A DNA stretch of 64,000 bases from Candidatus Eremiobacteraceae bacterium (lineage in GTDB: Bacteria > Vulcanimicrobiota > Vulcanimicrobiia > Eremiobacterales > Eremiobacteraceae). Position 1 is the first letter of the stretch. Every line of letters starts with the position of its first letter. This document shows positions 48,817-58,413 of this stretch, in pieces. The notes under the pieces are model-generated. The model did not search any database. It was not told the origin of the DNA and saw only the letters and a program-made list of their open reading frames with translations. Location: positions 62,001 to 126,000 of the forward strand of contig DATFYX010000072.1 in assembly GCA_035314825.1 (NCBI GenBank), in the 5' to 3' direction. A program made the translations under genes and the position numbers.

Positions 48817-50940
48817 GTGATTGCAGCGAGCGAGCTCATCGGGGGGACCGGACAGACCACCGGAATCGTCGCAGTGGAGACCGACGCAGGGGCCGGCACG
48901 GCGACCCTGTACCGTCGCGACGGGGCTGGCGTCGAGCGGCTCGTCACACCTCTGCGCTCGTGGGTATTGGCGCGCAAGACGATGGACGACAGCGTCGAGC
49001 TCGCCGGCCGCCACCCGCTGCGCCATCTGCTCGTCACGAGAACTGGCCGGGCCGTCGAGTTCGCTCGCTCGCTCGCGAGCGATCAGCGCCTGGCCTACCT
49101 CGATCCGATCGCTTCGCACCTCGTCGCCAGCGGCGAGACCTTCTATCGCGGCCTGCCGTTCGAACAGCTGCGCCGGCTGCAGTTCGACCTTGAGACGCTC
49201 GACATCTATCCGGAACGGCCGGACGCTGCCATCGTCCTCATCGGCGTGCACGATTCGAGCGGTTACGAGCGCGTGCTCGCGCTTGACGCATTTCCCAGCG
49301 AGGCGGCGCTCATCGAAGAGTTCGTGCGCATCGTGCGCGAGCGCGACCCGGATGTGATCGAGGGCCACAACGTCTTCAATTTCGACCTATGGTATTTGAA
49401 CGAGCGCGCGCGGCGAGCGGGCGTGGAACTGACCCTCGGCCGCGACGGCGCGCGCATGTGGCTTGACGACAGCCTGCGGCGCAGCGTTCCCAACGGCATG
49501 GTCGCCAGATATCACCGCATCCCGGGCCGCCAGATCGTGGACACGTTCTATAGCGTGATGCGCTGGGACGTGGCGCGCAAGCTTCCCAACTACAAGCTCA
49601 AGCACGTGGTGCGCCATCTCGGCATCGGCGACGAGAGCCGCGCGCTGGTGGACGCCGCCAATATGCGCGCGCTGTGGTCAAACCCGGACGAACGGGCCAA
49701 GCTGAAGCTGTACTGCCTCGACGACGCGCGCGACACCGACCGGCTCTCGCGCCTGGTGACCCCCAACGAGTTCTATCAGGCGCAGCTCGTGCCCGAATCG
49801 CTGCAGGGGATCGCATTTGTCGGCATCGGCAGCCGCATCGAGCGCCTCATGGTGCGCGCGTATCTCGCGCGCCAGCATTCCATACCTCGCCCGCGTACGG
49901 CGGCGCCGATCGAGGGCGCATTCGCAGCCGCGTTCGAAGTCGGCGTGTTCCACGACGTCGTCAAGTGCGACGTCGAAAGCCTCTATCCGTCCCTCATGCT
50001 CGCGCGCGGTATCGAACCGCAAGATGACGATCTACACGCGTTCTTGCCGATGCTGAGCGGCCTGCGCGAGCTGCGCATGCGCGCCAAACGCGAGTCCGAG
50101 GCGGCGCGCGCGTCGGGCGATGTGCGCGCGCATCTCGCCGCGGATGGCCTGCAGCAGGCGTTCAAGATCCTCATCAACTCGTTCTTCGGGTTCTTGGGGA
50201 CCAACGGTCTGCATTTCAACGACCCGGCCGCGGCGGCGCGGGTCACTGCGGCCGGCCGCGAGATCATGGAGCGCATGGTCGCGGCGCTGCGCGAGCGCGG
50301 GGGGCGCGTCATCGAAGTCGACACGGATGGCGCGTTTTTCCAGCCGCCGCCCGGCGCGGATCCAGAACAGCTCGTCGAGGAGGTCGGCGCCTCGCTCGGC
50401 GACAGCCTCCGCCTGGCGCTCGAAGAACGTTACCCGGCCATGCTCTCGCTGATGCCAAAGAACTACGCGCTGCGGCGCTCGGCGGGCGAGCTCATCTTGC
50501 GCGGATCGGCGCTGCGCTCGGCGCGCGACGAGCCGCTTGGCCGCTCGCTGGTGTCGGGCATCGCGCTCGCGCTGCTCGAGGATAGACCAGACGACATCGA
50601 GGGCATCGTCGCCCAGGCTGTGGCGCGCGTGCGCGAGGGGCGCCTGAAGGTCGAAGAATTCAGCCGCCGGGAGTCCATCACGCCGAAGACGTTCAACTCG
50701 CCCGCGAACCAGCGCTTGGCGCGCGCGATCGCCGAGAGGGGCCTTGCCGTCGGCGACAAAGTCCGCGTCTATCAACGGGTCGGCGGCGAGCTCGCACTCT
50801 CGGAGGAGTATGCGGGCGACGAGGACCGCGAACACCTCGTGCGCCGCATCGCCGACTTCGTCGCCCGTTTCGGGTCGCTCGTTCCGGCGAGCGCCCGCGC
50901 GGCAGCGGGCGAGCCCGAACAGCTCTCGATGAGGTTGTAG
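48817..50940 (+). CDS. polB: Family-B DNA polymerase
   Basis: The 707-residue protein has exonuclease motifs FDLETLDIYP (Exo I), GHNVFNFDLWYLNERA (Exo II) and YCLDDARDTDRL (Exo III). The polymerase motifs are A (CDVESLYPSLML), B (KILINSFFGFLG) and C (EVDTDGAFF). Motif B normally reads NS-x-YG; here Tyr is Phe. The size is closer to short bacterial and archaeal PolB than to E. coli Pol II. Its role may be damage bypass or an accessory replicase. GTG 48817 has no strong ribosome binding site; it is followed 4 bases later by the MocA gene. Confidence 0.9.
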   Translation: MIAASELIGGTGQTTGIVAVETDAGAGTATLYRRDGAGVERLVTPLRSWVLARKTMDDSVELAGRHPLRHLLVTRTGRAVEFARSLASDQRLAYLDPIASHLVASGETFYRGLPFEQLRRLQFDLETLDIYPERPDAAIVLIGVHDSSGYERVLALDAFPSEAALIEEFVRIVRERDPDVIEGHNVFNFDLWYLNERARRAGVELTLGRDGARMWLDDSLRRSVPNGMVARYHRIPGRQIVDTFYSVMRWDVARKLPNYKLKHVVRHLGIGDESRALVDAANMRALWSNPDERAKLKLYCLDDARDTDRLSRLVTPNEFYQAQLVPESLQGIAFVGIGSRIERLMVRAYLARQHSIPRPRTAAPIEGAFAAAFEVGVFHDVVKCDVESLYPSLMLARGIEPQDDDLHAFLPMLSGLRELRMRAKRESEAARASGDVRAHLAADGLQQAFKILINSFFGFLGTNGLHFNDPAAAARVTAAGREIMERMVAALRERGGRVIEVDTDGAFFQPPPGADPEQLVEEVGASLGDSLRLALEERYPAMLSLMPKNYALRRSAGELILRGSALRSARDEPLGRSLVSGIALALLEDRPDDIEGIVAQAVARVREGRLKVEEFSRRESITPKTFNSPANQRLARAIAERGLAVGDKVRVYQRVGGELALSEEYAGDEDREHLVRRIADFVARFGSLVPASARAAAGEPEQLSMRL

Positions 50941-50943
50941 CAG

Positions 50944-52023
50944 GTGGCTGCAGAAACGCTCCGCGTCGCCGTGGTGGGCATGGGCTTCGGCGCGCGCGTG
51001 CAACTGCCGGCGTTTATCGAGCATCCGCAATGCCGCATCGCCGCGGTGTGCTCTGGGTCGCTGGAGCGCGCACGGGCGGCGGCGATGCAGTTCGCGATCC
51101 CGCATTTCAGCGCCGACTATCGCGAGGTCGTCAAGCGGCCGGACGTCGATCTGGTCAGCATCGTCACGCCGCCGAACCTGCACATGCCGATCGCGCTGGC
51201 GGCGCTGCGCGCCGGCAAGCACGTGCTGTGCGAGAAGCCGTTCGCGCTCTCCGTGGGAGAGGCACGGCGCATGGTGGCGGCAGCCCGGCGCGCGCGGCGC
51301 GAGGGCATGCTCGACCACGAGTTCCGCTTCATCCCGGCGCGCGCGCGCGCCAAGGCGCTCGTCGATGACGGCTGGTTAGGCGAGGTCGAGCGCATCGTGA
51401 TCAGCGAGGCGACGCCATGGATGCACCCATCGAGCACGCTGCGCTATGGCTGGCAGTCACGCAGGTCCGAGGGCGGCGGCGTGCTGGGCGCGTTGGGATC
51501 GCATTACATCGACTATTGCCGCTGGATCGCAGGCGACGTCGGCGAGGTCAAGGCGACGCTGCAGACGCGCGTGAAGAAGCGCGCGCGCACGGACGGCTCG
51601 ATGGGGACCGTCGACGCCGATGACAATTTCTCGCTGAGCATGGAGATGACCGGCGGCGCGCTCGCGACGATCGACCTCACCGCGACCGCCAACGCGCAGT
51701 TCAGTTCCATCTTCATCAGCGGATCCAAAGGCGCACTGCTGCTGCGCGATGACCGAGAGATCTTCGGACTGCGCGCCGGGCGCGACCCGGTTCCGGTCAC
51801 CGCCCCGAGCCGCTTCCCGCGCCGGCTCGGCGCCACCGGCATCCGGCTGCTCGGTCCGTTTTACACGTTGATCGGCGAGCTGCTGGACCATCTGGCCGGC
51901 AAACCGTCAAGCGTGCCGACGTTCGAAGACGGCTTGAAGGTGCAAGAAGTGCTCGATGCCGCGCGCCAAGCGGCCCGTTCCGGACGCGCCGTGCGCCTCA
52001 CCAAGGCGAGGAGACGTTCATGA
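50944..52023 (+). CDS. Gfo/Idh/MocA family oxidoreductase
   Basis: The 359-residue NAD(P)-dependent sugar-type dehydrogenase has a Rossmann loop VAVVGMGFGARVQLPAF, the EKP motif AGKHVLCEKPFALSVGEA and a C-terminal GGGVLGALGSHYIDYCRWI containing the His-Tyr catalytic pair. The substrate (myo-inositol, sugar or secondary metabolite) is unknown. GTG start; the end overlaps the methyltransferase start (ATGA). Confidence 0.88.
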   Translation: MAAETLRVAVVGMGFGARVQLPAFIEHPQCRIAAVCSGSLERARAAAMQFAIPHFSADYREVVKRPDVDLVSIVTPPNLHMPIALAALRAGKHVLCEKPFALSVGEARRMVAAARRARREGMLDHEFRFIPARARAKALVDDGWLGEVERIVISEATPWMHPSSTLRYGWQSRRSEGGGVLGALGSHYIDYCRWIAGDVGEVKATLQTRVKKRARTDGSMGTVDADDNFSLSMEMTGGALATIDLTATANAQFSSIFISGSKGALLLRDDREIFGLRAGRDPVPVTAPSRFPRRLGATGIRLLGPFYTLIGELLDHLAGKPSSVPTFEDGLKVQEVLDAARQAARSGRAVRLTKARRRS

Positions 52024-52667
52024 CCCTAGACCATGCGCTCGGTCCGGATTTCGAGTATCTTCGGCGCCTCCACGGCGAACCGGACACGCTCATGCGGGAG
52101 CTGGAAGAGCGCGGCGAGCGCGAAGGCATCCCGATCGTCTCGCGCGAGGTCGGCGAGTTTCTGTCCGTGATGGTCAGCGCGATGCTGGCGGGGAACATCT
52201 TGGAGGTCGGCACCGCGTACGGGTGCTCGACGCTGTGGATGGCGCGCGCGCAACCCGAAACCGGCCGCATCTGGACGATCGATCCGGACGTCGCCCGTAC
52301 CGACATCGCGCGCGACTTCTTCGCGCGCGCGGGCGTCGCCGATCGCATCGAGATATTCAATCAGCCCGCGCTCGACGTCATGGGGCGGCTGCCCAAGAAC
52401 ATCTACGACATCGTGCTGCTCGACGCGCTCAAAGAGGAATATTCGGCGTATCTCAAGCTCGCGGTGCCGCTCGTGAAGCATTCCGGCCTTATCATCGTGG
52501 ACAATCTGCTATGGCACCACAAGGCGGCAGCGCCCGCGCAAAAAGACGACGACGCGCCGACGACGGCGATCCGCGCGTTCAACCAAGAGTTCTTGCACCA
52601 CCCTGCGCTCAGGGCGACGATTCTGCCGCTGGGCGACGGCGTCGGGGTGGGCGCAAAGATCGCATGA
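52020..52667 (+). CDS. O-methyltransferase (caffeoyl-CoA OMT-like)
   Basis: The 215-residue SAM-dependent enzyme has ILEVGTAYGCSTLWMA (SAM loop), TGRIWTIDPDVARTDIARDFF, YDIVLLDALKEEYSAYL (Mg-binding Asp) and GLIIVDNLLWHHKA. These match catechol/caffeoyl-CoA-type methyltransferases. It is coupled to the MocA dehydrogenase; together they might modify a small molecule. Confidence 0.88.
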   Translation: MTLDHALGPDFEYLRRLHGEPDTLMRELEERGEREGIPIVSREVGEFLSVMVSAMLAGNILEVGTAYGCSTLWMARAQPETGRIWTIDPDVARTDIARDFFARAGVADRIEIFNQPALDVMGRLPKNIYDIVLLDALKEEYSAYLKLAVPLVKHSGLIIVDNLLWHHKAAAPAQKDDDAPTTAIRAFNQEFLHHPALRATILPLGDGVGVGAKIA

Positions 52668-52677
52668 GGAACCGGCC

Positions 52678-53745
52678 ATGAGAATGCCTCGCTTCATCCT
52701 TCTATCACTTGCGCTCGCCGGCATGGCGATCGCGTCGCTCTCCAGCCCGCGCGACAGCCACGCGGCGGACGTCACCCCGCGCCAGCTCATGACGGTCGCG
52801 GCGCCGATCGCCGTGCCGCGCGCCATCGGGCATTTCGAACAGCTGGCCGTCGACGACAAGTACCGGCGCCTGCTCGCGGTGCACACCAGCAGCAACGAAA
52901 TGCTGGTGATCAATCTCGAAAGCGGCGAGGTGGAGCGCCGCGTCACCGTCGGACCCGGTTACGGGGTCGCGGTGGACGTCTACGACGGCAAGATCTTCGT
53001 GGGCACGTCCGACGGCTATGTCTCCCAGCTCAACCGGCGCTGGCTGGTCGAGAACCAACGCATCTATACGAACGGACCCGTCGGCGCGACCGCATTCGAT
53101 CCGAAGAACGGCAAACTCTACGCGGCGCATGCGGATGGCGCTGAGGATTGGGTGATCGCGGGCAAGACCGATAAGCTGGCGCAGTTCCCCGTAGCGGTCC
53201 CCAAAGGACCCTCGACGATCGTCTACGATCCCGCGACCGACAAGCTCTACCAGAACATCACGCCGGCCAGCTCCGTCGTCGTGATCGATCCCACGACCAA
53301 CACGGTCAGCGCGACCTGGACGCTCGGCCAGGCCACGGAGCCCCAGGGTCTGGCGATCGACAGCAAAGGCAAGCGGCTGTTCAGCGCAGGCAGCAACGGC
53401 AAGCTCGCCGTGCTCGACCTGACCAGCGGGCAAGTGACCCAGACGATCGACATCCCGCCGCGTACGGACCAGATCGCGTACGACCCCGTGCTCAACAAGC
53501 TGTACTGCGCGAGCGGCACGGGCCTGCTCACCATCATCGGCGATAACGGCGAGGCCTTCGACCGTATCGGCGACGTCACCATCCCCCGCGGCGCGCACAC
53601 GCTGGCGATCGATGCGAAGACGCACAACGTGTGGATCGCGTACGGCGGCGATCAGAACGACTACGTGGTCAAGCTCTCACCGCCGGCGTCACCGTCGCCC
53701 TCGCCGCCGCCTGCGACACCGACGCCCGCGCCATCGTCGTCCTAG
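52678..53745 (+). CDS. Secreted YncE-like beta-propeller protein
   Basis: The 355-residue protein has a signal peptide (1-29). Repeated beta-propeller blades follow with YNEN-type motifs (LAVDDKYRRLLAVHTSSNEM, IVYDPATDKLYQNI, IAYDPVLNKLYCASG) and a Ser/Pro tail. YncE-like and 40-residue YVTN repeats bind DNA or surface ligands in other bacteria; here the role is unknown. The ATG has GAGGAA upstream. Confidence 0.8.
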   Translation: MRMPRFILLSLALAGMAIASLSSPRDSHAADVTPRQLMTVAAPIAVPRAIGHFEQLAVDDKYRRLLAVHTSSNEMLVINLESGEVERRVTVGPGYGVAVDVYDGKIFVGTSDGYVSQLNRRWLVENQRIYTNGPVGATAFDPKNGKLYAAHADGAEDWVIAGKTDKLAQFPVAVPKGPSTIVYDPATDKLYQNITPASSVVVIDPTTNTVSATWTLGQATEPQGLAIDSKGKRLFSAGSNGKLAVLDLTSGQVTQTIDIPPRTDQIAYDPVLNKLYCASGTGLLTIIGDNGEAFDRIGDVTIPRGAHTLAIDAKTHNVWIAYGGDQNDYVVKLSPPASPSPSPPPATPTPAPSSS

Positions 53746-53828
53746 GCTTTCTGCACGTCGATTCGGGCAACGACGGTCGCTCCTTCTCACGCAAATCGAA
53801 GCTGTTTCACAGCTAATTCACACGCAAT

Positions 53829-53846
53829 GTGATAACGTCATATCAC
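53829..53846. promoter_or_regulatory. Palindrome GTGATA-ACGTCA-TATCAC upstream of phasin-like gene
   Basis: A perfect 6-base inverted repeat with a 6-base centre, 25 bases before the ATG of the phasin-like gene. TTCACA boxes at 53806-53811 and 53817-53822 could be -35 elements. The arrangement is that of an operator overlapping a promoter. Confidence 0.5.
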
Positions 53847-53870
53847 CACCAATCCGATGAGGTGAAAGCT

Positions 53871-54257
53871 ATGAGTCAAGTCAATGTCAAAAGCCCGCTC
53901 GATCAGGCGCGTGAGAACGCACAGGCGTTCTATAAGAAGATCGAGGCGGCTACCGCCACGAACCACGCTCAGATACGCAGCAACCTCGAGAAGGTCAGCA
54001 CCGACGCGCAGAAACTAGGGATCAATCTCAAGGCGCTTGGAGAGGAGCAGAAAGCTGACGCAAAGCTGCACCTCAAAGAGGCGCAACTAGCGTTTGAGGA
54101 TACGGCCAAGCGGGCCAATGAAGCGCTCGCCGGGACCGACGCGGATCTTAAGAAAAAGAACCAAGCGGTCATCGGGCGCGCACGACAGGCCGTAGCGCAT
54201 CTGAGCCAGGCCGTGGCCGCGCGCCGGGCCAGCACGACCAAACCATCGGCGAACTAA
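53871..54257 (+). CDS. Phasin-like coiled-coil protein
   Basis: The 128-residue all-helical protein has SPLDQARENAQAFYKKIE, NLEKVSTDAQKLGINLKAL and IGRARQAVAHLSQAVAARR, an alternating Ala/Lys/Gln pattern like phasins or apolipoprotein-type helices. There is no TM or signal. It could coat storage granules or membranes. ATG 53871 has GAGGTG about 7 bases upstream. Together with the DUF1269 gene (24-base gap) it forms a two-gene unit. Confidence 0.65.
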   Translation: MSQVNVKSPLDQARENAQAFYKKIEAATATNHAQIRSNLEKVSTDAQKLGINLKALGEEQKADAKLHLKEAQLAFEDTAKRANEALAGTDADLKKKNQAVIGRARQAVAHLSQAVAARRASTTKPSAN

Positions 54258-54280
54258 GGCGCCGCAGAGAGGGGAAGATC

Positions 54281-54838
54281 ATGGACAACTACATCGCCAT
54301 CGTGTTCCCGAACGATGCAAAAGCCTACGACGGCCTTCACCAGCTATGGGGCCTGGACGGCAAGGGTGATGTCACCGTTCATGCCGCGGCGGTGATCCGT
54401 CGCGATGAATTCGGCAAGATCGATGTCGCCACCAAGGATACCGACATCGGGATGCGCACCATGGTCGGCGTTGGGATCGGTGCGCTGTTGGGCGCACTGG
54501 CTGGCCCAGCGGGCATTGCCACCGGCTCAGCGATCGGCGCAGCGGTCGGCGCTGGAGCCGCGGCCGGCGGCGCGATCGGCGTGACCGCCGACGCGATCAA
54601 AGCGGGCGAACAGGACGAAGCGTCCTTCGAAACGGGCTTCGTGCTGCCCAAGGGGCAGTCGGCCGTGCTCGCCGAGGTCTCGGAAGACTGGACCACGCCG
54701 GTTGACACGACGATGACGGGCTTGGGCGGCCGGGTCTTCCGGCGCGCGAAGAGCGACGTCAGAGACGATTCTTTGTTCAGCAGCGACTACGCGGCCTACA
54801 TGTACCCGTACGATTACGATCCACATTTCTACGACTAG
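54281..54838 (+). CDS. DUF1269-type membrane protein
   Basis: The 185-residue protein begins NYIAIVFPNDAKAYDGLHQL, then VHAAAVIRRDEFGKIDV. A Gly/Ala-rich double membrane span follows (GIGALLGALAGPAGIATGS, IGAAVGAGAAAGGAIGV), then a cytosolic tail ending in YMYPYDYDPHFYD. This is the DUF1269 layout. Such proteins often appear with stress-response or general-stress genes. Confidence 0.8.
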   Translation: MDNYIAIVFPNDAKAYDGLHQLWGLDGKGDVTVHAAAVIRRDEFGKIDVATKDTDIGMRTMVGVGIGALLGALAGPAGIATGSAIGAAVGAGAAAGGAIGVTADAIKAGEQDEASFETGFVLPKGQSAVLAEVSEDWTTPVDTTMTGLGGRVFRRAKSDVRDDSLFSSDYAAYMYPYDYDPHFYD

Positions 54839-54868
54839 TCTTGGCGATCGAAAGAATCGATCATACGG

Positions 54869-54896
54869 CGCGGCGCCCGGATTTCCGGGCGCCGCG
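54869..54896. terminator. Long GC-rich hairpin between convergent operons
   Basis: A perfect 13-bp stem (54869-54881 with 54884-54896) and TT loop lies between the DUF1269 stop and the livF stop. There is no T run on either side, so any termination would be structure-driven. Its TT loop matches the hairpin-repeat family, but the TGTAG flank is absent. Confidence 0.6.
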
Positions 54897-54897
54897 G

Positions 54898-55610
<713 letters not shown>

Positions 55611-55614
<4 letters not shown>

Positions 55615-56378
55615 GCGCCTTTGCCGAGGTACGCTTCGATGACGCGCGGGTCGCGGCGCACGAGCTCCGGTTCGCCCTCGCTGATCTTTTCTCCGTAATC
55701 CAGCACGGTCACGCGATCCGAGATCCCCATGACCAAGCGCATGTCGTGTTCGATCAGCAGCACCGTGACGCCGCGGTCGCGGATGGAACGCACCAATGCC
55801 ATGAGGTCGCGCTTCTCCGACGGGTTTGCGCCGGCGGCCGGTTCATCGAGCAGCAGCAGCTGCGGTTGCGGGCCCAGCGCACGCGCTATCTCGAGCCGCC
55901 GCTGCATTCCATAGGGAAGGTTGCGCGCCCACTCGTGCGCATAGGACGTCAGCCCGACGAACTCGAGCAGCTCGCGCGCGCGCTCGGCCACGGCCTGTTC
56001 CTCGCGCTGCGCGCGGGGCGTGTGCAGCGCGTCGTCGAGCGGCGTGGCGTGCATCTTGGTCTGCTGGCCGACCATCACGTTCTCGAGCACCGACATGAAC
56101 GCGAACAGCCGGATGTTCTGGAACGTGCGCATGACGCCGGCCGCTGCGACCTCAAACGGCTTGCGTCCGACCAGCGATGCGCCGTCCAGACTGATGGAGC
56201 CCGCGCTCGGCATGTAGATGCCCGTGATCACGTTGAACACGGTGGATTTGCCGGCGCCATTGGGGCCGATGAGACTCGCGATCGAGCCGCGTTCCACGTG
56301 CAGCGTGAGATCCTTGACCGCGGTGAGGCCGCCGAAGCGCTTGGTCAGACCCTCGATCGCGAGCAGCGGCGCGCTCAT
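55611..56378 (-). CDS. livG: Branched-chain amino acid ABC transporter ATP-binding protein LivG
   Basis: The 255-residue ATPase has Walker A IGPNGAGKSTVFNVITG and a signature LPYGMQRRLEIARAL (LPYGxQRRLEIAR is diagnostic of LivG). Walker B is LLLLDEPAAGANPSE, and the final helix VRRDPRVIEAYLG is typical of LivG. It powers uptake through LivH/LivM. Confidence 0.95.
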
Positions 56379-57478
56379 TCGGTGCCTGCGGCCGCGGCGG
56401 ATTCCGCGGGCTGCGCGTGATGCAGCTCGGCGCGGCGCGACGCATTGGAGATGAGCCCCTCGGGCCGGAACAGCATCACGAGCACGAGGATCAGACCGTA
56501 GATGATGTAGTGCAGGTCGGCGTTCTGAATCGCGTCGTTGTGCAGCGCCGCTCCCAGGGCGTGCGTCCAGTTGGTGATCTGCGGCAGCACCATGAAGTTG
56601 AGCAGCGCGAGGAGCAGCCCGCCGATGAACGCGCCCAGCAGGCTGCCCATGCCGCCGAGCACGATGGCCGACAGGATCGTGACGGACACGGAGAAGTTGA
56701 ACTCATCCGGGCTGATGAGCGTCAGCTTCGCGGCGTAGATGCAGCCGGCCAATCCTGCGAACGAGGCGCCCATGGCGAACGCCAGCAGCTTGGTCGTGAC
56801 GGGGTTGACCCCCATATGCGTCGCGGCGAGCTCGTCCTCGCGGATCGCCATCCACGCGCGGCCGAGGCGCGAACGCTTCAGGTTGTTGAGCAGCACGATC
56901 GCGATGAGGATGACGACGACGTACAGATAGTAATACGGAATGGGATTGAAGCCGAAGTGATAGCCGAAGAACACCGGCTGATCGACGTTGGAGATGCCGT
57001 TGGGCCCGCCGGTGTACTTGTCGAGGTTGAGGAACACCTGCGGCACGATCTCGCCGAAACCCAGCGTGACGATCGCGAGATAGTCGCCGCGCAGGCGCAG
57101 CGTGGGCGCGCCCAGGATCAGGCCGAAAAGCGCGGCGACGCATGCGCTCATGAACAGCATCGGCCAGAAGTTGAAATGCAGGTTGAACTGCGTGGAGGCG
57201 ACCATCGCGTAGGTATAGGCGCCGATCGCGAAAAACGCGGCGTAGCCCAGATCGAGCAGACCCGCGAAGCCCACCACGATGTTCAATCCGAACACCAACA
57301 GAAGGAAGTAGCCGGCGTCCGCCACGGCTGAGATGTGGCCCGCATTGCGGTCGATAAGCGGGAAGAACGCGAACAGCGCGATGACCGCGACCAGTCCGGC
57401 GGCCTGCAGCGGCGAGACGTCGCCGAACCCCAACGGAAGCCGGACGCGCCGACGGTCGAATGAATGCGACCGCTCCAT
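56375..57478 (-). CDS. livM: Branched-chain amino acid ABC transporter permease LivM
   Basis: In the 367-residue membrane protein about ten TM helices start at VAVIALFAFFPLI. The permease signature is RLRGDYLAIVTLGFGEIV, followed by SRLGRAWMAIREDELAA (the EAA loop). ATG 57478 shares one base with the livH stop. The frame extends upstream within livH, but only as shadow. Confidence 0.93.
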   Translation of the reverse strand: MERSHSFDRRRVRLPLGFGDVSPLQAAGLVAVIALFAFFPLIDRNAGHISAVADAGYFLLLVFGLNIVVGFAGLLDLGYAAFFAIGAYTYAMVASTQFNLHFNFWPMLFMSACVAALFGLILGAPTLRLRGDYLAIVTLGFGEIVPQVFLNLDKYTGGPNGISNVDQPVFFGYHFGFNPIPYYYLYVVVILIAIVLLNNLKRSRLGRAWMAIREDELAATHMGVNPVTTKLLAFAMGASFAGLAGCIYAAKLTLISPDEFNFSVSVTILSAIVLGGMGSLLGAFIGGLLLALLNFMVLPQITNWTHALGAALHNDAIQNADLHYIIYGLILVLVMLFRPEGLISNASRRAELHHAQPAESAAAAGTE

Positions 57479-58398
57479 CAGACCTTCTCCGGCAATTGTT
57501 CGCCCAGCAAGCCGGCCGGGCGGAATACCAAGATCAGCACCAAGATCGAGAAGACGACCACGTTGGTCCACTGGTCGGAGATGTAGCCTGAGGTGAACGC
57601 CTCGACGATGCCGATCAAGAACCCGCCCAGCATGGCGCCGGCGATGTTGCCGATGCCGCCCAGCACCGCCGCGGTGAATGCTTTGAGGCCGGCCTGATAG
57701 CCGTTGGTGAACATCGTCGTGCCGAAATACATGCCGGAGATGAAGCCGGCGACGCCCGCAAGCGCCGACCCGATGAAGAACGTCCACGCGATCGTCGAGT
57801 TGACGTTGATGCCCATCAGCGCAGCGGCATCGCGGTCCTGTGCCGTGGCGCGCATGGCCTTGCCGATCTTGGTGTTATAGATGAACAGCTGCAGCACGAT
57901 CATCATCGCCACGCTCACCGCGACGACCAGCAGCTCGCGCGCGTCCACGTGCACGCCGTTGAACGCGAACGTCGGGTTCGGCAAGAACTGCGGGAATGAG
58001 ATCTCCGATGGGCCTTTCCAGTTGCGCATGATGCCTTGCAGCAGGAACGACACGCCGATCGCCGTGATGAGCGGCGCCAGGCGCGGCGCGTTGCGCAGCC
58101 GGCGATACGCCAGGCGCTCGATGAGCACCCCGATGACCCCGCACAGCAGCGCCGCAAGCGCGATGACCAGCAGTGCGATGAGCGCGCCTTGCCAGCCGCC
58201 GATCACGTGGCCGCCCTCCGCGACGCCGATGGCTGCAAGAATCGCGATGCATAGAAACGTCCCGAGCGTGTAGACGTCGCCGTGGGCGAAATTGATCAGC
58301 TCGACGATGCCGTACACCATGGTATAGCCTAAGGCGATGAGGGCGTACATCCCGCCTTGGGCTATGCCGTTGATGAGCTGTTGTAGGAAGTATGCCAA
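57478..58398 (-). CDS. livH: Branched-chain amino acid ABC transporter permease LivH
   Basis: In the 306-residue permease NGIAQGGMYALIALGYTMVYGIVELINFAHGDVYTLG is the conserved LivH N-terminus. TKIGKAMRATAQDRDAAALMGIN is the EAA loop. It begins at TTG 58398, the first possible start after an in-frame stop at 58414; a CTG at 58407 is the other option. Confidence 0.94.
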   Translation of the reverse strand: MAYFLQQLINGIAQGGMYALIALGYTMVYGIVELINFAHGDVYTLGTFLCIAILAAIGVAEGGHVIGGWQGALIALLVIALAALLCGVIGVLIERLAYRRLRNAPRLAPLITAIGVSFLLQGIMRNWKGPSEISFPQFLPNPTFAFNGVHVDARELLVVAVSVAMMIVLQLFIYNTKIGKAMRATAQDRDAAALMGINVNSTIAWTFFIGSALAGVAGFISGMYFGTTMFTNGYQAGLKAFTAAVLGGIGNIAGAMLGGFLIGIVEAFTSGYISDQWTNVVVFSILVLILVFRPAGLLGEQLPEKV

Positions 58399-58413
58399 CG
58401 CGGGCAGCCGCGG

